Assembly: GCA_017302655.1 (NCBI GenBank)
Contig: JAFLDE010000009.1
Span: 22,391-86,390, forward strand
DNA: 64,000 nucleotides
Direction: 5' to 3'
Source: Burkholderiales bacterium
Lineage (GTDB): Bacteria; Pseudomonadota; Gammaproteobacteria; Burkholderiales; Burkholderiaceae_C
Part shown: piece by piece, positions 8,825 through 19,320 of the stretch
Position numbering within the stretch: position 1 is the first letter of the stretch
Layout of the letters: each line of letters opens with the position of its first letter
The notes under the pieces: model-generated
Databases searched by the model: none
Seen by the model: only the letters and a program-made list of their open reading frames with translations
What the model was told of the DNA's origin: nothing
Program-made: the position numbers and the translations under genes

Positions 8825-9630
8825 CACCCGCCTTCGGCCTCATCGTCTTCGGTGACGAACTGCTGTCCGGCAAGCGGCAGGACGCCCATGTGCCCAAGCT
8901 GATCGAGTTGCTGGCAGCGCGCGGCGCTGAACTGGCCTGGGCCCGTTACGTTCGCGACGATCTCGCGGTGCAGGCGGCCGCGCTGCGCGATGCGCTGGCC
9001 AGCGGCGACGCCGTGTTCTGCTGCGGGGGCATCGGTGCCACGCCCGACGACCACACCCGGCAGGCCGCCGCCCTGGCGCTGGGCTTGCCCCTGCAGCCCC
9101 ACCCCGAGGCGCAGCAGCTGATCCGCGAGCGCGCCCTGCAGATGGCCGCTGAGCGCGGCGAAGTGGCGCCGAGGGAAGACCAACCGGACATGCAGCGCCG
9201 CCTGGAGATGGGCGTGTTCCCCGCCGGCAGCCGCCTCATCCCCAACCCGTTCAACCGCATCGCCGGTTTTTCGCACGGGCGCTTGCACTTCGTGCCAGGG
9301 TTCCCGGTGATGGCCCATCCGATGATGGCCTGGGTGCTGGAGCAGGAGTACGGGCTGTTCGAGCGCGAAGCCACGGTGCTGGAGCGCTCCTGCATCGTCA
9401 CCAACGATTTCGAGGCCCGCCTCACGCCCGTGATGGAACGCATCGAGGCCGAGCACCCCGGCATCAAGGTCTTCAGCCTTCCGTCCGTGGATCACCCGCA
9501 ATGGGGTCGATGCATCGAGTTGGGGGTGAAGGCCGGCCGCGACGACGCCCAACGACAGGGCGCGTACCGCGATTTGCTGCTCTGGCTGCACCAATATGGG
9601 GCCAACGTATGCGCCGAAATGGTGCGCTGA
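8821..9630 (+). CDS. MoaB/CinA-type molybdopterin-binding domain protein
   Basis: 269 residues starting with GTG inside the preceding stop (GTGA). The MoCF-binding fold is recognised from GLIVFGDELLSGKRQD, the GGIGATPDDHTRQAAA loop and FVPGFPVMAHPM. This is the N-terminal CinA (competence/damage-inducible) type domain without the C-terminal nicotinamide-nucleotide deamidase. It may act on nucleotide substrates, but activity is not predictable from sequence. The end of this gene and the next 116 bases carry the glnA control region. Confidence 0.82.
   Translation: MTPAFGLIVFGDELLSGKRQDAHVPKLIELLAARGAELAWARYVRDDLAVQAAALRDALASGDAVFCCGGIGATPDDHTRQAAALALGLPLQPHPEAQQLIRERALQMAAERGEVAPREDQPDMQRRLEMGVFPAGSRLIPNPFNRIAGFSHGRLHFVPGFPVMAHPMMAWVLEQEYGLFEREATVLERSCIVTNDFEARLTPVMERIEAEHPGIKVFSLPSVDHPQWGRCIELGVKAGRDDAQRQGAYRDLLLWLHQYGANVCAEMVR
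9587..9603 (+). promoter_or_regulatory. Candidate NtrC enhancer half-match
   Basis: TGCACCAATATGGGGCC compared with the NtrC consensus TGCACC-N5-GGTGCA: the left half is perfect and the right half matches 4 of 6. It lies about 100 bases upstream of the predicted glnA transcription start, a normal distance for an enhancer, but inside the 3' end of the upstream coding region. A single imperfect site, so the call is tentative. Confidence 0.35.
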
Positions 9631-9666
9631 TGCAGGATCCCCGCCCCTATCATGGGCGACTGCTGC

Positions 9667-9682
9667 TGGCACATTTGCTGCA
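9667..9682 (+). promoter_or_regulatory. Sigma-54 promoter of glnA
   Basis: TGGCACATTTGCTGCA fits the -24/-12 consensus TGGCAC-N5-TTGCA with correct spacing and one mismatch in the -12 half (C for the first T). Predicted start is near 9693, 54 bases before the glnA ATG. The presence of ntrB-ntrC 0.6 kb downstream makes nitrogen-dependent activation the natural reading. Confidence 0.75.
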
Positions 9683-9746
9683 AGCTTTTCATCGACGCGC
9701 GGTTGCGCGCACCTTCCCCACCCCCCGTTTCTGACTGGAGCTTTCG

Positions 9747-11162
9747 ATGGCCAAGACCGTCGCCGACGTGATGAAGATGGTGAAAGAGAACGAGGTCAAG
9801 TTCGTTGACTTCCGTTTCACCGATACCCGTGGCAAGGAGCAGCACGTCAGCGTGCCCGTGTCGCACTTCGACGAAGACAAGTTCGTGAGCGGCCATGCCT
9901 TCGACGGCTCGTCGATCGCCGGCTGGAAGGGCATCGAGGCCAGCGACATGCTGCTGATGCCCGATCCGAACACCGCCAACATCGACCCCTTCTACGAAGA
10001 GTCGACACTGTTCCTGACCTGTGACGTGATCGAGCCGGGCGACGGCAAGGCCTACGAGCGCGACCCGCGCTCGCTGGCCAAGCGCGCCGAGGCCTACCTG
10101 AAGTCCAGCGGCCTGGGCGACACCGCCTTCTTCGGCCCAGAGCCTGAGTTCTTCATCTTCGACGGCGTGCGCTGGGCCACCGACATGTCCGGCTGCTTCG
10201 TGAAGATCGATTCCGAAGAAGCCTCGTGGATGACCGGCGAGAAGATCGAAGGCGGCAACATGGGCCACCGCCCGACCGTCAAGGGCGGCTACTTCCCCGT
10301 GCCCCCGGTCGACAGCTTCCAGGACATGCGCAGCGAGATGTGCCTGATCCTCGAGAACCTGGGCATCCCCGTCGAAGTGCACCACCACGAAGTGGCTGGC
10401 GCCGGCCAGAACGAGATCGGCACCCGCTTCAGCACCCTGGTGCAGCGCGCCGACTGGCTGCAGCTGCAGAAGTACGTGATCCACAACGTGGCCCACGCCT
10501 ACGGCAAGACCGCCACCTTCATGCCCAAGCCCATGGCCGGCGACAACGGCTCGGGCATGCATGTGCACCAGTCGGTGTGGAAGGACGGCAAGAACCTGTT
10601 CGCCGGCGACGGCTACGGCGGCCTGTCGGACTTCGCGCTGTACTACATCGGCGGCATCATCAAGCACGCCCGCGCGCTGAACGCCATCACCAACCCCGGC
10701 ACCAACAGCTACAAGCGCCTGGTGCCGGGCTTCGAAGCCCCGGTCAAGCTGGCCTACTCGGCACGCAACCGCTCGGCCTCGATCCGTATTCCGTACGTGG
10801 CCAACCCGAAGGGCCGCCGCATCGAGGCGCGCTTCCCGGATCCTCTGTGCAACCCGTACCTGGGCTTCGCTGCCATGCTGATGGCCGGCCTGGACGGTGT
10901 GGAGAACAAGATCCACCCGGGCGAGGCTGCCACCAAGGACCTGTACCACCTGCCGCCCGAGGAGGACGCGAAGATCCCGACCGTCTGCCACAGCCTCGAC
11001 CAGGCCCTGGAGTACCTGGACAAGGACCGCTCGTTCCTGACCAAGGGCGGCGTGTTCACCGACGCCTACCTCGACGCCTACATCGACCTGAAGATGCAGG
11101 AAGTGACGCGCTTCCGCATGGCGCCGCACCCGGTCGAGTTCGACATGTACTACTCGCTGTAA
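9747..11162 (+). CDS. glnA: Glutamine synthetase, type I
   Basis: 471 residues. Ligates ammonium to glutamate with ATP, the entry point of nitrogen assimilation; forms cytoplasmic dodecamers. Motifs: [16 protein letters not shown], the metal site region [23 protein letters not shown], the ATP-site loop [21 protein letters not shown], and the adenylylation site Tyr400 in [10 protein letters not shown]. The last marks the GSI-beta class, controlled by GlnE and PII. A sigma-54 promoter lies upstream, a terminator follows, and ntrB-ntrC are downstream as in enteric glnALG. Confidence 0.98.
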   Translation: MAKTVADVMKMVKENEVKFVDFRFTDTRGKEQHVSVPVSHFDEDKFVSGHAFDGSSIAGWKGIEASDMLLMPDPNTANIDPFYEESTLFLTCDVIEPGDGKAYERDPRSLAKRAEAYLKSSGLGDTAFFGPEPEFFIFDGVRWATDMSGCFVKIDSEEASWMTGEKIEGGNMGHRPTVKGGYFPVPPVDSFQDMRSEMCLILENLGIPVEVHHHEVAGAGQNEIGTRFSTLVQRADWLQLQKYVIHNVAHAYGKTATFMPKPMAGDNGSGMHVHQSVWKDGKNLFAGDGYGGLSDFALYYIGGIIKHARALNAITNPGTNSYKRLVPGFEAPVKLAYSARNRSASIRIPYVANPKGRRIEARFPDPLCNPYLGFAAMLMAGLDGVENKIHPGEAATKDLYHLPPEEDAKIPTVCHSLDQALEYLDKDRSFLTKGGVFTDAYLDAYIDLKMQEVTRFRMAPHPVEFDMYYSL

Positions 11163-11170
11163 GGGCCTCC

Positions 11171-11194
11171 ACCCGCCGCGCGATGGCGGCGGGT
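11171..11194 (+). terminator. Hairpin directly after glnA
   Basis: 9-bp perfect stem ACCCGCCGC with GCGGCGGGT around GCGATG, 8 bases after the glnA stop. It lacks a T-run and is followed by another C/G inverted repeat (CCCCCCGAGGGGG). More likely an mRNA 3'-end protector than a terminator. Confidence 0.45.
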
Positions 11195-11258
11195 CGCCCC
11201 CCGAGGGGGTCTCGGGAGTTCGGGAACGGCCCTCACTCCCTCGGGCACGCAAAGATAC

Positions 11259-11287
11259 AGGGCAGCGCAAGCTGCCCTTTCTTCTTT
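11259..11287 (+). terminator. Rho-independent terminator of glnA
   Basis: 8-bp stem AGGGCAGC with GCTGCCCT, GCAA tetraloop, followed by TTCTTCTTT. About 100 bases after the glnA stop and just before the next small gene, so it separates glnA transcripts from the ntrBC unit. Confidence 0.8.
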
Positions 11288-11306
11288 GCCGACGACTTTG
11301 CTGACA

Positions 11307-11804
11307 ATGGCCGCCATGAAGCCCATCACCCTGCTGTTGCTGCTCTCCCCGATGCTGGCCCAGGCCCAGGGCGTCGTGTACCGCTGCCCCGGTCCCCCGG
11401 TGCTCTACACCGACGCACTCAGCGCCAAGGAGGCCGAGGCCAAGGGTTGCAAGAGCATCGAAGGGGCGCCGGTGTCGGTGCTGCAGGCGCCGCGGCGCGC
11501 GGCCCCGGCGGCCATGGGCGCACCTCAGGCGCAGCCTGCGACTCCAGCCTCCGGCAACCGGGTGGAGCCACAGTTGCAAAAGCAGCGCGACAACGAGCGG
11601 CGCCAGGTCCTGGAGACCGAGCTGCGGCAGGCCGAAGCCCGGCTCGCCGAGTTGCAGCGCGAGTACCAGGGTGGCAACCCCGAGCGACGCGGTGACGAAC
11701 GCAACTACGCCAAGTACCAGGAGCGCGTGGCTGAGCTGAAGGCTGCCATCGGGCGCCAGGAAGCCGACGTGGCGGCCCTCAAACGCGAGCTGTCCAAACT
11801 TTGA
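11307..11804 (+). CDS. Exported coiled-coil protein, DUF4124-like
   Basis: About 165 residues. Signal peptide ending AQAQG, then VVYRCPGPPVLYTDALS, resembling the DUF4124 beta-hairpin, a Pro/Ala linker, and a C-terminal coiled coil of heptads (LETELRQAEARLAELQ and later KRELSKL). Periplasmic; function unknown. ATG at 11307 is used; an ATG at 11316 gives MKPITLLLLL, an equally good signal peptide. Its stop overlaps the TTG start of ntrB (TTGA), so it is coupled to the nitrogen sensor genes, a common but unexplained arrangement in this bacterial group. Confidence 0.75.
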   Translation: MAAMKPITLLLLLSPMLAQAQGVVYRCPGPPVLYTDALSAKEAEAKGCKSIEGAPVSVLQAPRRAAPAAMGAPQAQPATPASGNRVEPQLQKQRDNERRQVLETELRQAEARLAELQREYQGGNPERRGDERNYAKYQERVAELKAAIGRQEADVAALKRELSKL

Positions 11805-12880
11805 GCGAGCGCTTTGCCGCCTTCGACCAGCTCACCACCCTGATCCTGGTCGTGCAGCCCGATGGCGCCGTGCTGCACGCCAACGCCGCCTTCGAGACGC
11901 AGATGCGTCTGTCACGGCGCACGGCCAAGCAGCACATGGCCTTCGACTGGTTTGCCGACCCAGCCCCACTGGCCGAAGCCCTGGCCTCGGTGCACCGGCG
12001 CAAGGTCGATGTGAGCCGCTTCGAAGCCCGCCTCTTGCGCCCGCCGCACGAAGAGGCGCTGGAGGTCTGGGTCTCGGTGTCGCTGGGCGAGGGTGAGTAC
12101 GAGCTGCTCGTCGAGATGATCGAAGCCACCGCACAGGCGCGCCAGGAGCGCGAGGAGCGCAGTGCCGACCAGCTGCGCTCCAGCAAGGACCTCATCCGCA
12201 ACCTCGCCCACGAGATCAAGAACCCGCTGGGCGGTCTGCGCGGCGCTGCGCAACTGCTGGCCCTGGAGCTCGGGCCCCAGTCCAACCTGCTGGAGTACAC
12301 CGAGGTCATCGTCGGCGAGGCCGATCGCCTGCAGTCCCTGGTGGATCGCCTGCTCGCCCCGCACCGCCACGCGCCGCAGGTGAGCGACGTCAACATCCAC
12401 GAGGTCTGCGAGCGTGTGCGCTCGTTGCTGCTCATCGAGCACCAGAACCAGCACCCCGGCCATGCCGGCGGCCTGCGCGTGCGGCGCGACTACGACATTT
12501 CCCTGCCCGACTTCCGTGGCGACCGCGAGCAACTCATCCAGGCCGTGCTGAACCTCGCACAGAACGCCGCGCAGGCGCTGGCGCCGCAGATCGAACAGGG
12601 AGGCGCGGAGATCGTGCTGCGCACGCGCGTGGCGCGCCAGGTCACCATCGGCAAGCAGCGCTGGCGCCTGGCATTGGAATTGCACGTAGAAGACAACGGC
12701 CCCGGTGTGCCTGCCGAGATCCGTGACCGCCTGTTCTTCCCGCTGGTCAGCGGGCGTGCAGGCGGCACGGGGCTCGGTCTGCACCTGGCGCAGACGATCG
12801 CGCAAGCCCATCAGGGTGCGATTGCTTGCACCAGCGAACCGGGGCACACCGATTTCGTTCTCACGATTCCCCTGCCTTAA
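11801..12880 (+). CDS. glnL: Nitrogen regulation sensor histidine kinase NtrB
   Basis: 359 residues, cytoplasmic. N-terminal PAS-like domain (about 5-115), H-box RNLAHEIKNPLGG with His137, N-box LNLAQNAAQAL, G1 DNGPGVP, and G2 GGTGLGL. NtrB phosphorylates NtrC when nitrogen is scarce and is switched to phosphatase by PII. The start is a TTG overlapping the preceding stop, which would keep expression low. ntrC starts 16 bases after the stop. Membership in the NtrB rather than NtrY group follows from the short soluble N-terminus and the gene order. Confidence 0.93.
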   Translation: MSERFAAFDQLTTLILVVQPDGAVLHANAAFETQMRLSRRTAKQHMAFDWFADPAPLAEALASVHRRKVDVSRFEARLLRPPHEEALEVWVSVSLGEGEYELLVEMIEATAQARQEREERSADQLRSSKDLIRNLAHEIKNPLGGLRGAAQLLALELGPQSNLLEYTEVIVGEADRLQSLVDRLLAPHRHAPQVSDVNIHEVCERVRSLLLIEHQNQHPGHAGGLRVRRDYDISLPDFRGDREQLIQAVLNLAQNAAQALAPQIEQGGAEIVLRTRVARQVTIGKQRWRLALELHVEDNGPGVPAEIRDRLFFPLVSGRAGGTGLGLHLAQTIAQAHQGAIACTSEPGHTDFVLTIPLP

Positions 12881-12896
12881 GCACATCAGCGCCTCC

Positions 12897-14384
<1,488 letters not shown>

Positions 14385-14393
14385 GGCACCCTT

Positions 14394-15302
14394 TCAGGGC
14401 GCTTGTGCACGCCGCGCCAGCAAGGCGACTCCGGCCAGCACCAACAAGGTGCCGGCGAGCACCACCGGGGTGAGCGGCTCGGCCAGGAAGATCGCCGCCA
14501 GCAGCAAGGTGCTCATCGGACCCAGCATGCCGACCTGCGCAGCCAGCGGTGCCCCCAGGCGGCGCACCCCCGCCATCACGCAAAGCACCGGCACGAAGGT
14601 GCAGGCCACGGCATTGAGCAGTGAGAGCCAGAGCACCGGTTCGGGCACAAGCGCCGTGGCCGATTCACGCAGCAGCAGGAATTGCCCGATGCAGAGCAGG
14701 CAGGCCACCGTGGTGGCCAGGCCGGTCAGGCGCAGGGTGCCCAGGCGCTGCACCACGCTGCTGCTGCGCGCCAGGTAGTAGGCGTAGCTGAGCGCGCTGC
14801 CGAGCACCAGCAGGCCGCCCCACAGCGTCTGGCTCTGTGCCTGACTGCCGTCCAGGTGCAACTCCTGCGCGAACACCAGCACGACGCCGGCATAGCTCAG
14901 CGCCAAGGCCACCAGTTGCCGTGGTTGCACACGATGCTGGCGGCTCAGCCAGCTGAAGAGCAGCACCAGGGTGGGGTTCAGGTAGAGGATGAGCCGCTCC
15001 AGGCTGGCGCTCACGTATTGCAGGCCGGCGAAGTCCAGATAGCTGGCCAGGTAGTAGCCGGTGAAGCCGAGCACCAGCACGTCCAGCCAGTCGGCCCGCG
15101 TGAGCGGTGCCTGGCCGCGCCCGGCCCACAGCGCGAGCAAGAAGAACAGCGGCAGCGAGAGCAGCATGCGCCACATCAGCAGCGTGACCGCGTCGACCCC
15201 ATGGCGGTAGGCCAGCTTCACGATGATGGCCTTGCCCGAAAAGCCGATGGCCCCCACCGCCGCCAGCAGCAGGCCTTTCCAGGGCAGGGTCGGATCGCGC
15301 AT
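14394..15302 (-). CDS. EamA-family (DMT) transporter
   Basis: About 302 residues forming ten predicted membrane helices in two EamA repeats, with hallmark SASLERLILYLNPTLVLLFSW in the first half and FLAEPLTPVVLAGTLLVLAGV at the end of the second. Such permeases export amino acids or other metabolites; the substrate cannot be assigned. ATG at 15302 (MRDPTLPWKG) is used; an upstream ATG at 15326 adds 8 residues. Convergent with ntrC, 9 bases between stops. Confidence 0.85.
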   Translation of the reverse strand: MRDPTLPWKGLLLAAVGAIGFSGKAIIVKLAYRHGVDAVTLLMWRMLLSLPLFFLLALWAGRGQAPLTRADWLDVLVLGFTGYYLASYLDFAGLQYVSASLERLILYLNPTLVLLFSWLSRQHRVQPRQLVALALSYAGVVLVFAQELHLDGSQAQSQTLWGGLLVLGSALSYAYYLARSSSVVQRLGTLRLTGLATTVACLLCIGQFLLLRESATALVPEPVLWLSLLNAVACTFVPVLCVMAGVRRLGAPLAAQVGMLGPMSTLLLAAIFLAEPLTPVVLAGTLLVLAGVALLARRAQAP

Positions 15303-15343
15303 GGGGGCATTGGAACGCCCCAGCATCCGTCAGCGGCGTAGCG

Positions 15344-15709
15344 TCAATCTTCGTCCGGCCACTGCCGGAAGACGATGCACACCGTCGTGCGGTCGAGCAG
15401 CGCGAACTCCAGCGCGCCCCAGGGGCGGCGGGTCACGCGCGGCAGATTGGGGTGCAGCAGGTCGGGCCGGCGCGCGCTGATCTCGGCGTGCAGGGCCTCG
15501 ATGTCGTCGGTCTCGATGGCGATCTCGGGCCGGTCCTTGGCCGCGTACTCCGGGCTGGCCACCACATAGGCGCGAATGCCCTCGCGCGCCACCACGGCCA
15601 GCGCCGCCTCCTGGTACTCGATCTCGCAACCGAGGCCGCCGACCCAGAGGTCGAAGCCCTCTTCGAGGGTGTCGTAGAACACCTTGGGCACGAGCTGCCG
15701 CATGACCAT
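15344..15709 (-). CDS. VOC/glyoxalase-superfamily small protein
   Basis: 121 residues. Beta-alpha-beta pattern of the vicinal-oxygen-chelate fold: KVFYDTLEEGFDLWV near the start, EIAIETDDIEALHAEI in the second half, and RPWGALEFALLD at the C-terminus. No clear metal triad can be assigned, so it may be a binding protein rather than an enzyme. ATG at 15709 is preferred because GGAAAGGA lies 7 bases upstream; that ATG shares its first base with the stop of the SGNH gene (TGATG). Confidence 0.7.
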   Translation of the reverse strand: MVMRQLVPKVFYDTLEEGFDLWVGGLGCEIEYQEAALAVVAREGIRAYVVASPEYAAKDRPEIAIETDDIEALHAEISARRPDLLHPNLPRVTRRPWGALEFALLDRTTVCIVFRQWPDED

Positions 15710-16518
15710 CAGGCGTTCCTTTCCAGGCGCGCCCAGCGGCGGGCGATGAAGGGGGTGATCGACTCCGCCCACAGCCGGTAGCCCTGGGGCCCGGGGTGGA
15801 AGCCATCCTCGGCGATCAGGCCCCCGCCAACCTTCTCGGGCTTCGTCGGGGGCAGGCGGCGCAGCGCGCGGTCGCGCTGGTCGCCCAGATGCGCCTGCAA
15901 CTCGCGGTTCAACAATTCGGCTTGGCCGCCGAGCACCCAGCGCAGCGGCACCGGCAGCAAGGGGAAGCGGTGCATGGGTGGCAGGCCGCAGTGCAGCCAG
16001 TAGCGCACGCCGGCCTGCTCGCGCGCCCAGTCGTGCAGCGCGTCAAGATTGCGGCAGGTGCGGCTGGGCGGGATCTGCCGCACCACGTCGTTCACGCCCA
16101 GCGCGGTGACCAGGAGGTCGGCGCCGAGCACCGGGGTCTCGCGCAGCAGGGCCAGGGCTTCGAGCGAGGTCAGGCCGGTGCGCGCCACCAGCTGCCAGTG
16201 AACCGGCCGCCCCAGTTCCTCGGCTAGGCCATGAGCGAGCGGTTCGGCCAGCGCCTCGCGCTGATGCGCCACGCCCACGCCGGCGGCCGAGGAGTCGCCC
16301 ACCACCAGCAGGCGCAGCGGCTGGTCGGTGCCCGACTGCTTGGGCAGTTTGGGCAGGGCTTGGCCGATGCGCGCACCTTCGGCCTCGGGCAGTTCGATCG
16401 CCTTGCGCCGCACGTGCAAGCCTTGCGCAAGCAACACCGGAAAGAGCGCCAGCTTGGCAGTGGTCAGGGCCGTGCCCAGGCGGGCATGCGTGCGTTGCGG
16501 AGGATGGGAGGCGGCCAT
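15709..16518 (-). CDS. SGNH/GDSL hydrolase
   Basis: 269 residues. An N-terminal hydrophobic segment (about 17-35) suggests membrane anchoring or export. SGNH blocks: VVGDSSAAGVGV (nucleophile Ser), VTALGVNDVV (block III, Asn) and the C-terminal DGFHPGPQGY with Asp-x-x-His. Probably an esterase or lipase acting on acyl or acetyl groups; substrate unknown. Translationally coupled to the VOC gene by a one-base overlap. Confidence 0.82.
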   Translation of the reverse strand: MAASHPPQRTHARLGTALTTAKLALFPVLLAQGLHVRRKAIELPEAEGARIGQALPKLPKQSGTDQPLRLLVVGDSSAAGVGVAHQREALAEPLAHGLAEELGRPVHWQLVARTGLTSLEALALLRETPVLGADLLVTALGVNDVVRQIPPSRTCRNLDALHDWAREQAGVRYWLHCGLPPMHRFPLLPVPLRWVLGGQAELLNRELQAHLGDQRDRALRRLPPTKPEKVGGGLIAEDGFHPGPQGYRLWAESITPFIARRWARLERNA

Positions 16519-16529
16519 GGTGGAGTGCT

Positions 16530-17189
16530 TCAGGCGGCGTGCAGATCGGCGGCTTCGAGCACCTCCACGCCCTGGCCGTCACGTCGCGCGGCGGCGATGA
16601 GGGCGGCCGCCACGGTGTCGGCGGCGATCGGGCGCAGGCGGGCCGGCATCCATTGTGCGAAGGGTGAGAGACAGCGCTGGGCCAAGGCTTCGGCGGGCCG
16701 CGACGCCTGGCCCAAGGCTTCGCGAGCGCCGAGCAGCAGGGACGGGCGCGCGATCACCAGGTGCTCGAAGCCCAAGGCGCGCAGCGCGTCCTCGGCCTCG
16801 CCCTTGACGCGGGTGTAGAAAGTGCGCGAGCGGGCGTCGGCGCCGACCGAGGACACCACCATCAAGCGGCGCGCACCCGCCTCTCGTGCGGCGAGCGCCG
16901 TGGCCAGCACGGCGTCGAAATCGATGGCACGGAAGGCCTCGCGCGAGCCGGCCTGGCGCAGCGTGGTGCCCAGCGCCAGGTAGGCCTCATCGCAGACAGG
17001 AAGCGGCGGCAGCGCGGCGAAGTCGACCTGCAGCGGGCGCAGCTTGTTGTTCATGGCCGGCCAGTCGGGCACCACACGGCGTGCAAGCGCGTGCACGGTG
17101 GCCACCTGCGGGTCGGCGAGCAGGCGCCGCAGCAGGGCGCGGCCGACCAAGCCGGTCCCGCCGGCCAGGAGGACACGAAGTTTGGGCAT
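16530..17189 (-). CDS. NAD(P)H-binding atypical SDR oxidoreductase
   Basis: 219 residues. Rossmann motif GGTGLVGRALL at the N-terminus, then a VVSSVGADARS strand and YTRVKGEAEDALR with the Tyr and Lys of the SDR active site. Resembles the HTATIP2/a5 SDR group. Substrate not identifiable. Its ATG shares one base with the enoyl-CoA hydratase stop (TGATG), placing it in the lipid-related unit running from 19295 down to 16530. Confidence 0.8.
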   Translation of the reverse strand: MPKLRVLLAGGTGLVGRALLRRLLADPQVATVHALARRVVPDWPAMNNKLRPLQVDFAALPPLPVCDEAYLALGTTLRQAGSREAFRAIDFDAVLATALAAREAGARRLMVVSSVGADARSRTFYTRVKGEAEDALRALGFEHLVIARPSLLLGAREALGQASRPAEALAQRCLSPFAQWMPARLRPIAADTVAAALIAAARRDGQGVEVLEAADLHAA

Positions 17190-17953
17190 CAGTCGAACTT
17201 GGAGAAATCCGGCGCGCGCTTCTGGAAGAAGGCCTGAAAGGCCTCGATGGCCTCGGGGCTGCGCAGCCGTTCGCTGAAGAGTTCGGACTCCTGGGCGATG
17301 ACACGCAGCAACTCAGCGCGCTTGGGTTCGTTCATCAGCCGCTTGGTGGCGCGCACGCTGCTCGGTGCCAGGCCGTTGAAGCGCTCGGCCATGCGGCGGG
17401 CGTGGTTCAGCACCTCGCTGGAAGGCAGCACCGCGTTGGCCAGGCCCACTTCGACCGCCTCCTCGGCGCTCATCGGGTCGCCCAGCAGGAGCTTGGCGGC
17501 GGCCTTGGCATGGCCCATGAGGCGCGGCATGACGAGGCTGGAGCCGAATTCGGGCACCAGGCCCAGCGCGACGAAGGGCATGGCCAGGCGGGCGTCGTCG
17601 GCCACGTAGACAAGGTCGCAGTGCGCGAGCATGGTGGTGCCGATGCCGATGGCCGCGCCGGTCACTGCGGCCACCACCGGCTTCTCGCAGGCCAGCAGGG
17701 CCTGCATGAACTGGAAGACCGGTGCATCCGCGTCACGCGGCGGGCGGGCCATGAAGTCCTCGAGGTCGTTGCCCGAGGTGAACACGCCGGGCTGGCCGGT
17801 GATGAGCACGGCGCGCACCGCCTTGTCGGCGTTCACCGCGTGCAGCGCATCGGCCATGGCCTGGTACATCGCGGCGGTGAGGGCGTTCTTCTTCTCCGGT
17901 CGGGCGATTTCGATGGTGGCCACGCCGTTGAGCGTGGCAGTCTTGATGCTCAT
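17189..17953 (-). CDS. Enoyl-CoA hydratase/isomerase
   Basis: 254 residues, crotonase fold. Contains IARPEKKNALTAAMY, the CoA-binding VLITGQPGVFTSGNDLEDF and the oxyanion-hole region AAVTGAAIGIGTTMLAHCDLVY. The catalytic region reads MPFVALGLVPEFGSS, with Glu in the second catalytic position. Hydrates trans-2-enoyl-CoA in beta-oxidation or shifts double bonds. ATG at 17953. Overlaps the hydrolase stop upstream by four bases and the SDR start downstream by one. Confidence 0.92.
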   Translation of the reverse strand: MSIKTATLNGVATIEIARPEKKNALTAAMYQAMADALHAVNADKAVRAVLITGQPGVFTSGNDLEDFMARPPRDADAPVFQFMQALLACEKPVVAAVTGAAIGIGTTMLAHCDLVYVADDARLAMPFVALGLVPEFGSSLVMPRLMGHAKAAAKLLLGDPMSAEEAVEVGLANAVLPSSEVLNHARRMAERFNGLAPSSVRATKRLMNEPKRAELLRVIAQESELFSERLRSPEAIEAFQAFFQKRAPDFSKFD

Positions 17954-18804
17954 GTCAATTCCTTGAGTGCGGCCAGCAGGTGTGGCCACTGCGTATCGCG
18001 ATGGCGGCTGCGAAAGATGCCAGTGTGACCGACGCGCTCGCCCGGGGCGGGGGGCAGTTCCGCGAAGCGACGCGGGTTGCCGTGCGCTTCGAAGAGCATG
18101 CGAAAGCCCGACTCGGCGAGCATCTCGTCGTCGCTCATCTTCAGGCTGATGACCGGGAAGCGCGCGGCACGGTAAAGGGGGCGGCGATGTTCGGCGTCCA
18201 GCAGGTAGCCCGGCGTGAGGCACCAGCGCCGCCACTGGCGCATGGCGCCCAGGGGCACATCGCCCACGATGCCCAGCCGCTCGCCAGGGAAGTAGCCGAA
18301 GAGCCTCATGGCCACCGGGCCGATGCCGTACAGGAACAAGCGGCTGCGCGTGCGGAAGTCGGACCGCAGATCCCCCAGATAGCCGCTGCCCATGGACACA
18401 CCCAGCAAGCCGCTGAGCCGCGCCGCCGAAGGCAGAGCCGCCGCCTGCTGCGCGCCCAGGGAATGGCCGAGCAGCAGCAATGGCACGCCGGGATGACGGT
18501 CGGCGAGCAGCTTGAGAGCGGCATCCTGGTCGAGGCGCCAGAGGTCGAGATCGGCTGCAAAGCCGCGCAACGGCCGCCCGAACCGGGAAGCCCCCATGCC
18601 GCGGTAGTCGAAGCTCAGCACCGCGGCCCCCTGCGCCGCCAGCCAGACGGCGAAGGCCTCGTAGTGCCGCGCCACCATGCCCATGGCCGGCGCGATGAGC
18701 ACCGCCGCCCAGGGAGGGTCAGCCGGCCGGAAATGGCGCGCCACGATGGACACGCCGTCAGCCGAGGTCAGGACTTCTTCGGCGGGAAGCGCAGCAGCGT
18801 CCAA
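17950..18804 (-). CDS. Alpha/beta hydrolase
   Basis: 284 residues. Alpha/beta hydrolase fold with an early ADGVSIVARHFRPA, FDYRGMGAS, and the nucleophile elbow GHSLGAQQ. A His in RVGHTGIFR near the C-terminus fits the catalytic triad. No signal peptide, so cytoplasmic. Coupled to enoyl-CoA hydratase by ATGA, so an acyl-ester or thioester substrate is plausible but unproven. Its first 37 bases overlap the DUF1569 gene; a start further in would remove the overlap. Confidence 0.82.
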   Translation of the reverse strand: MDAAALPAEEVLTSADGVSIVARHFRPADPPWAAVLIAPAMGMVARHYEAFAVWLAAQGAAVLSFDYRGMGASRFGRPLRGFAADLDLWRLDQDAALKLLADRHPGVPLLLLGHSLGAQQAAALPSAARLSGLLGVSMGSGYLGDLRSDFRTRSRLFLYGIGPVAMRLFGYFPGERLGIVGDVPLGAMRQWRRWCLTPGYLLDAEHRRPLYRAARFPVISLKMSDDEMLAESGFRMLFEAHGNPRRFAELPPAPGERVGHTGIFRSRHRDTQWPHLLAALKELT

Positions 18805-19295
18805 TGGTTGGCCAGGTGCATCAGGTGGGCGCGGGTGTACTGCGCCTTGTCCAACTCGCCGTAGGCGAAATGGGGCTTGAGCGGCCCGTCCCAGGCCTCG
18901 AAAGCCGCCAGCGCGTCGAGCAGGCGCTGCACCGCCGTGGCCAGGGTCTGCTGCGCGTCAAGCGCCGGCGCGCCTGGGATGGGCTCGGTCAGCGAGTGGC
19001 TCATCTCGCCACGCGCGTTGAACACCGCGAAGGCCAGCTTGCCGACGACCGCGCGGAAGGCCGCGCTCTTCATCTCGGGGAAACCGACCATCGAGTACTC
19101 GATGCTCTGCGCCAGATGTTGCAGCATCTGCGGCAGCGACCAGGCGCTGGAATGCTCGGGCGTGACGAAGCGAAGGTCGAGCACGCGCTGGCGTGCTTCC
19201 TTCAGCGTGGTGAACGATGCCATCTGGCCCTCGCAGCCGCTCAGTGTGGTGATGGACGCGGCGGCGCCCGTGAGTACGAAATGCCGCCGGTCCAT
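18768..19295 (-). CDS. DUF1569 exported protein
   Basis: 175 residues. The N-terminus MDRRHFVLTGAAASITTLSGC looks like a Tat-type or lipoprotein signal, with a possible lipobox LSGC. The body is a DinB/YfiT-like helical bundle with DUF1569 features: SAWSLPQMLQHLAQSIEYSM and later AHLMHLANHW, with His residues that could bind metal. Function unknown. ATG at 19295 is chosen because it places the signal correctly. Confidence 0.75.
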   Translation of the reverse strand: MDRRHFVLTGAAASITTLSGCEGQMASFTTLKEARQRVLDLRFVTPEHSSAWSLPQMLQHLAQSIEYSMVGFPEMKSAAFRAVVGKLAFAVFNARGEMSHSLTEPIPGAPALDAQQTLATAVQRLLDALAAFEAWDGPLKPHFAYGELDKAQYTRAHLMHLANHWTLLRFPPKKS

Positions 19296-19320
19296 GTCAG
19301 CAAGCCTTCTCACCGCTCAG

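Noticed and set aside
9492-11579. 695-residue leftward open frame across glnA
   Set aside because: Antisense shadow of glnA produced by its biased codon use; His/Ala/Gly-rich with no domain.
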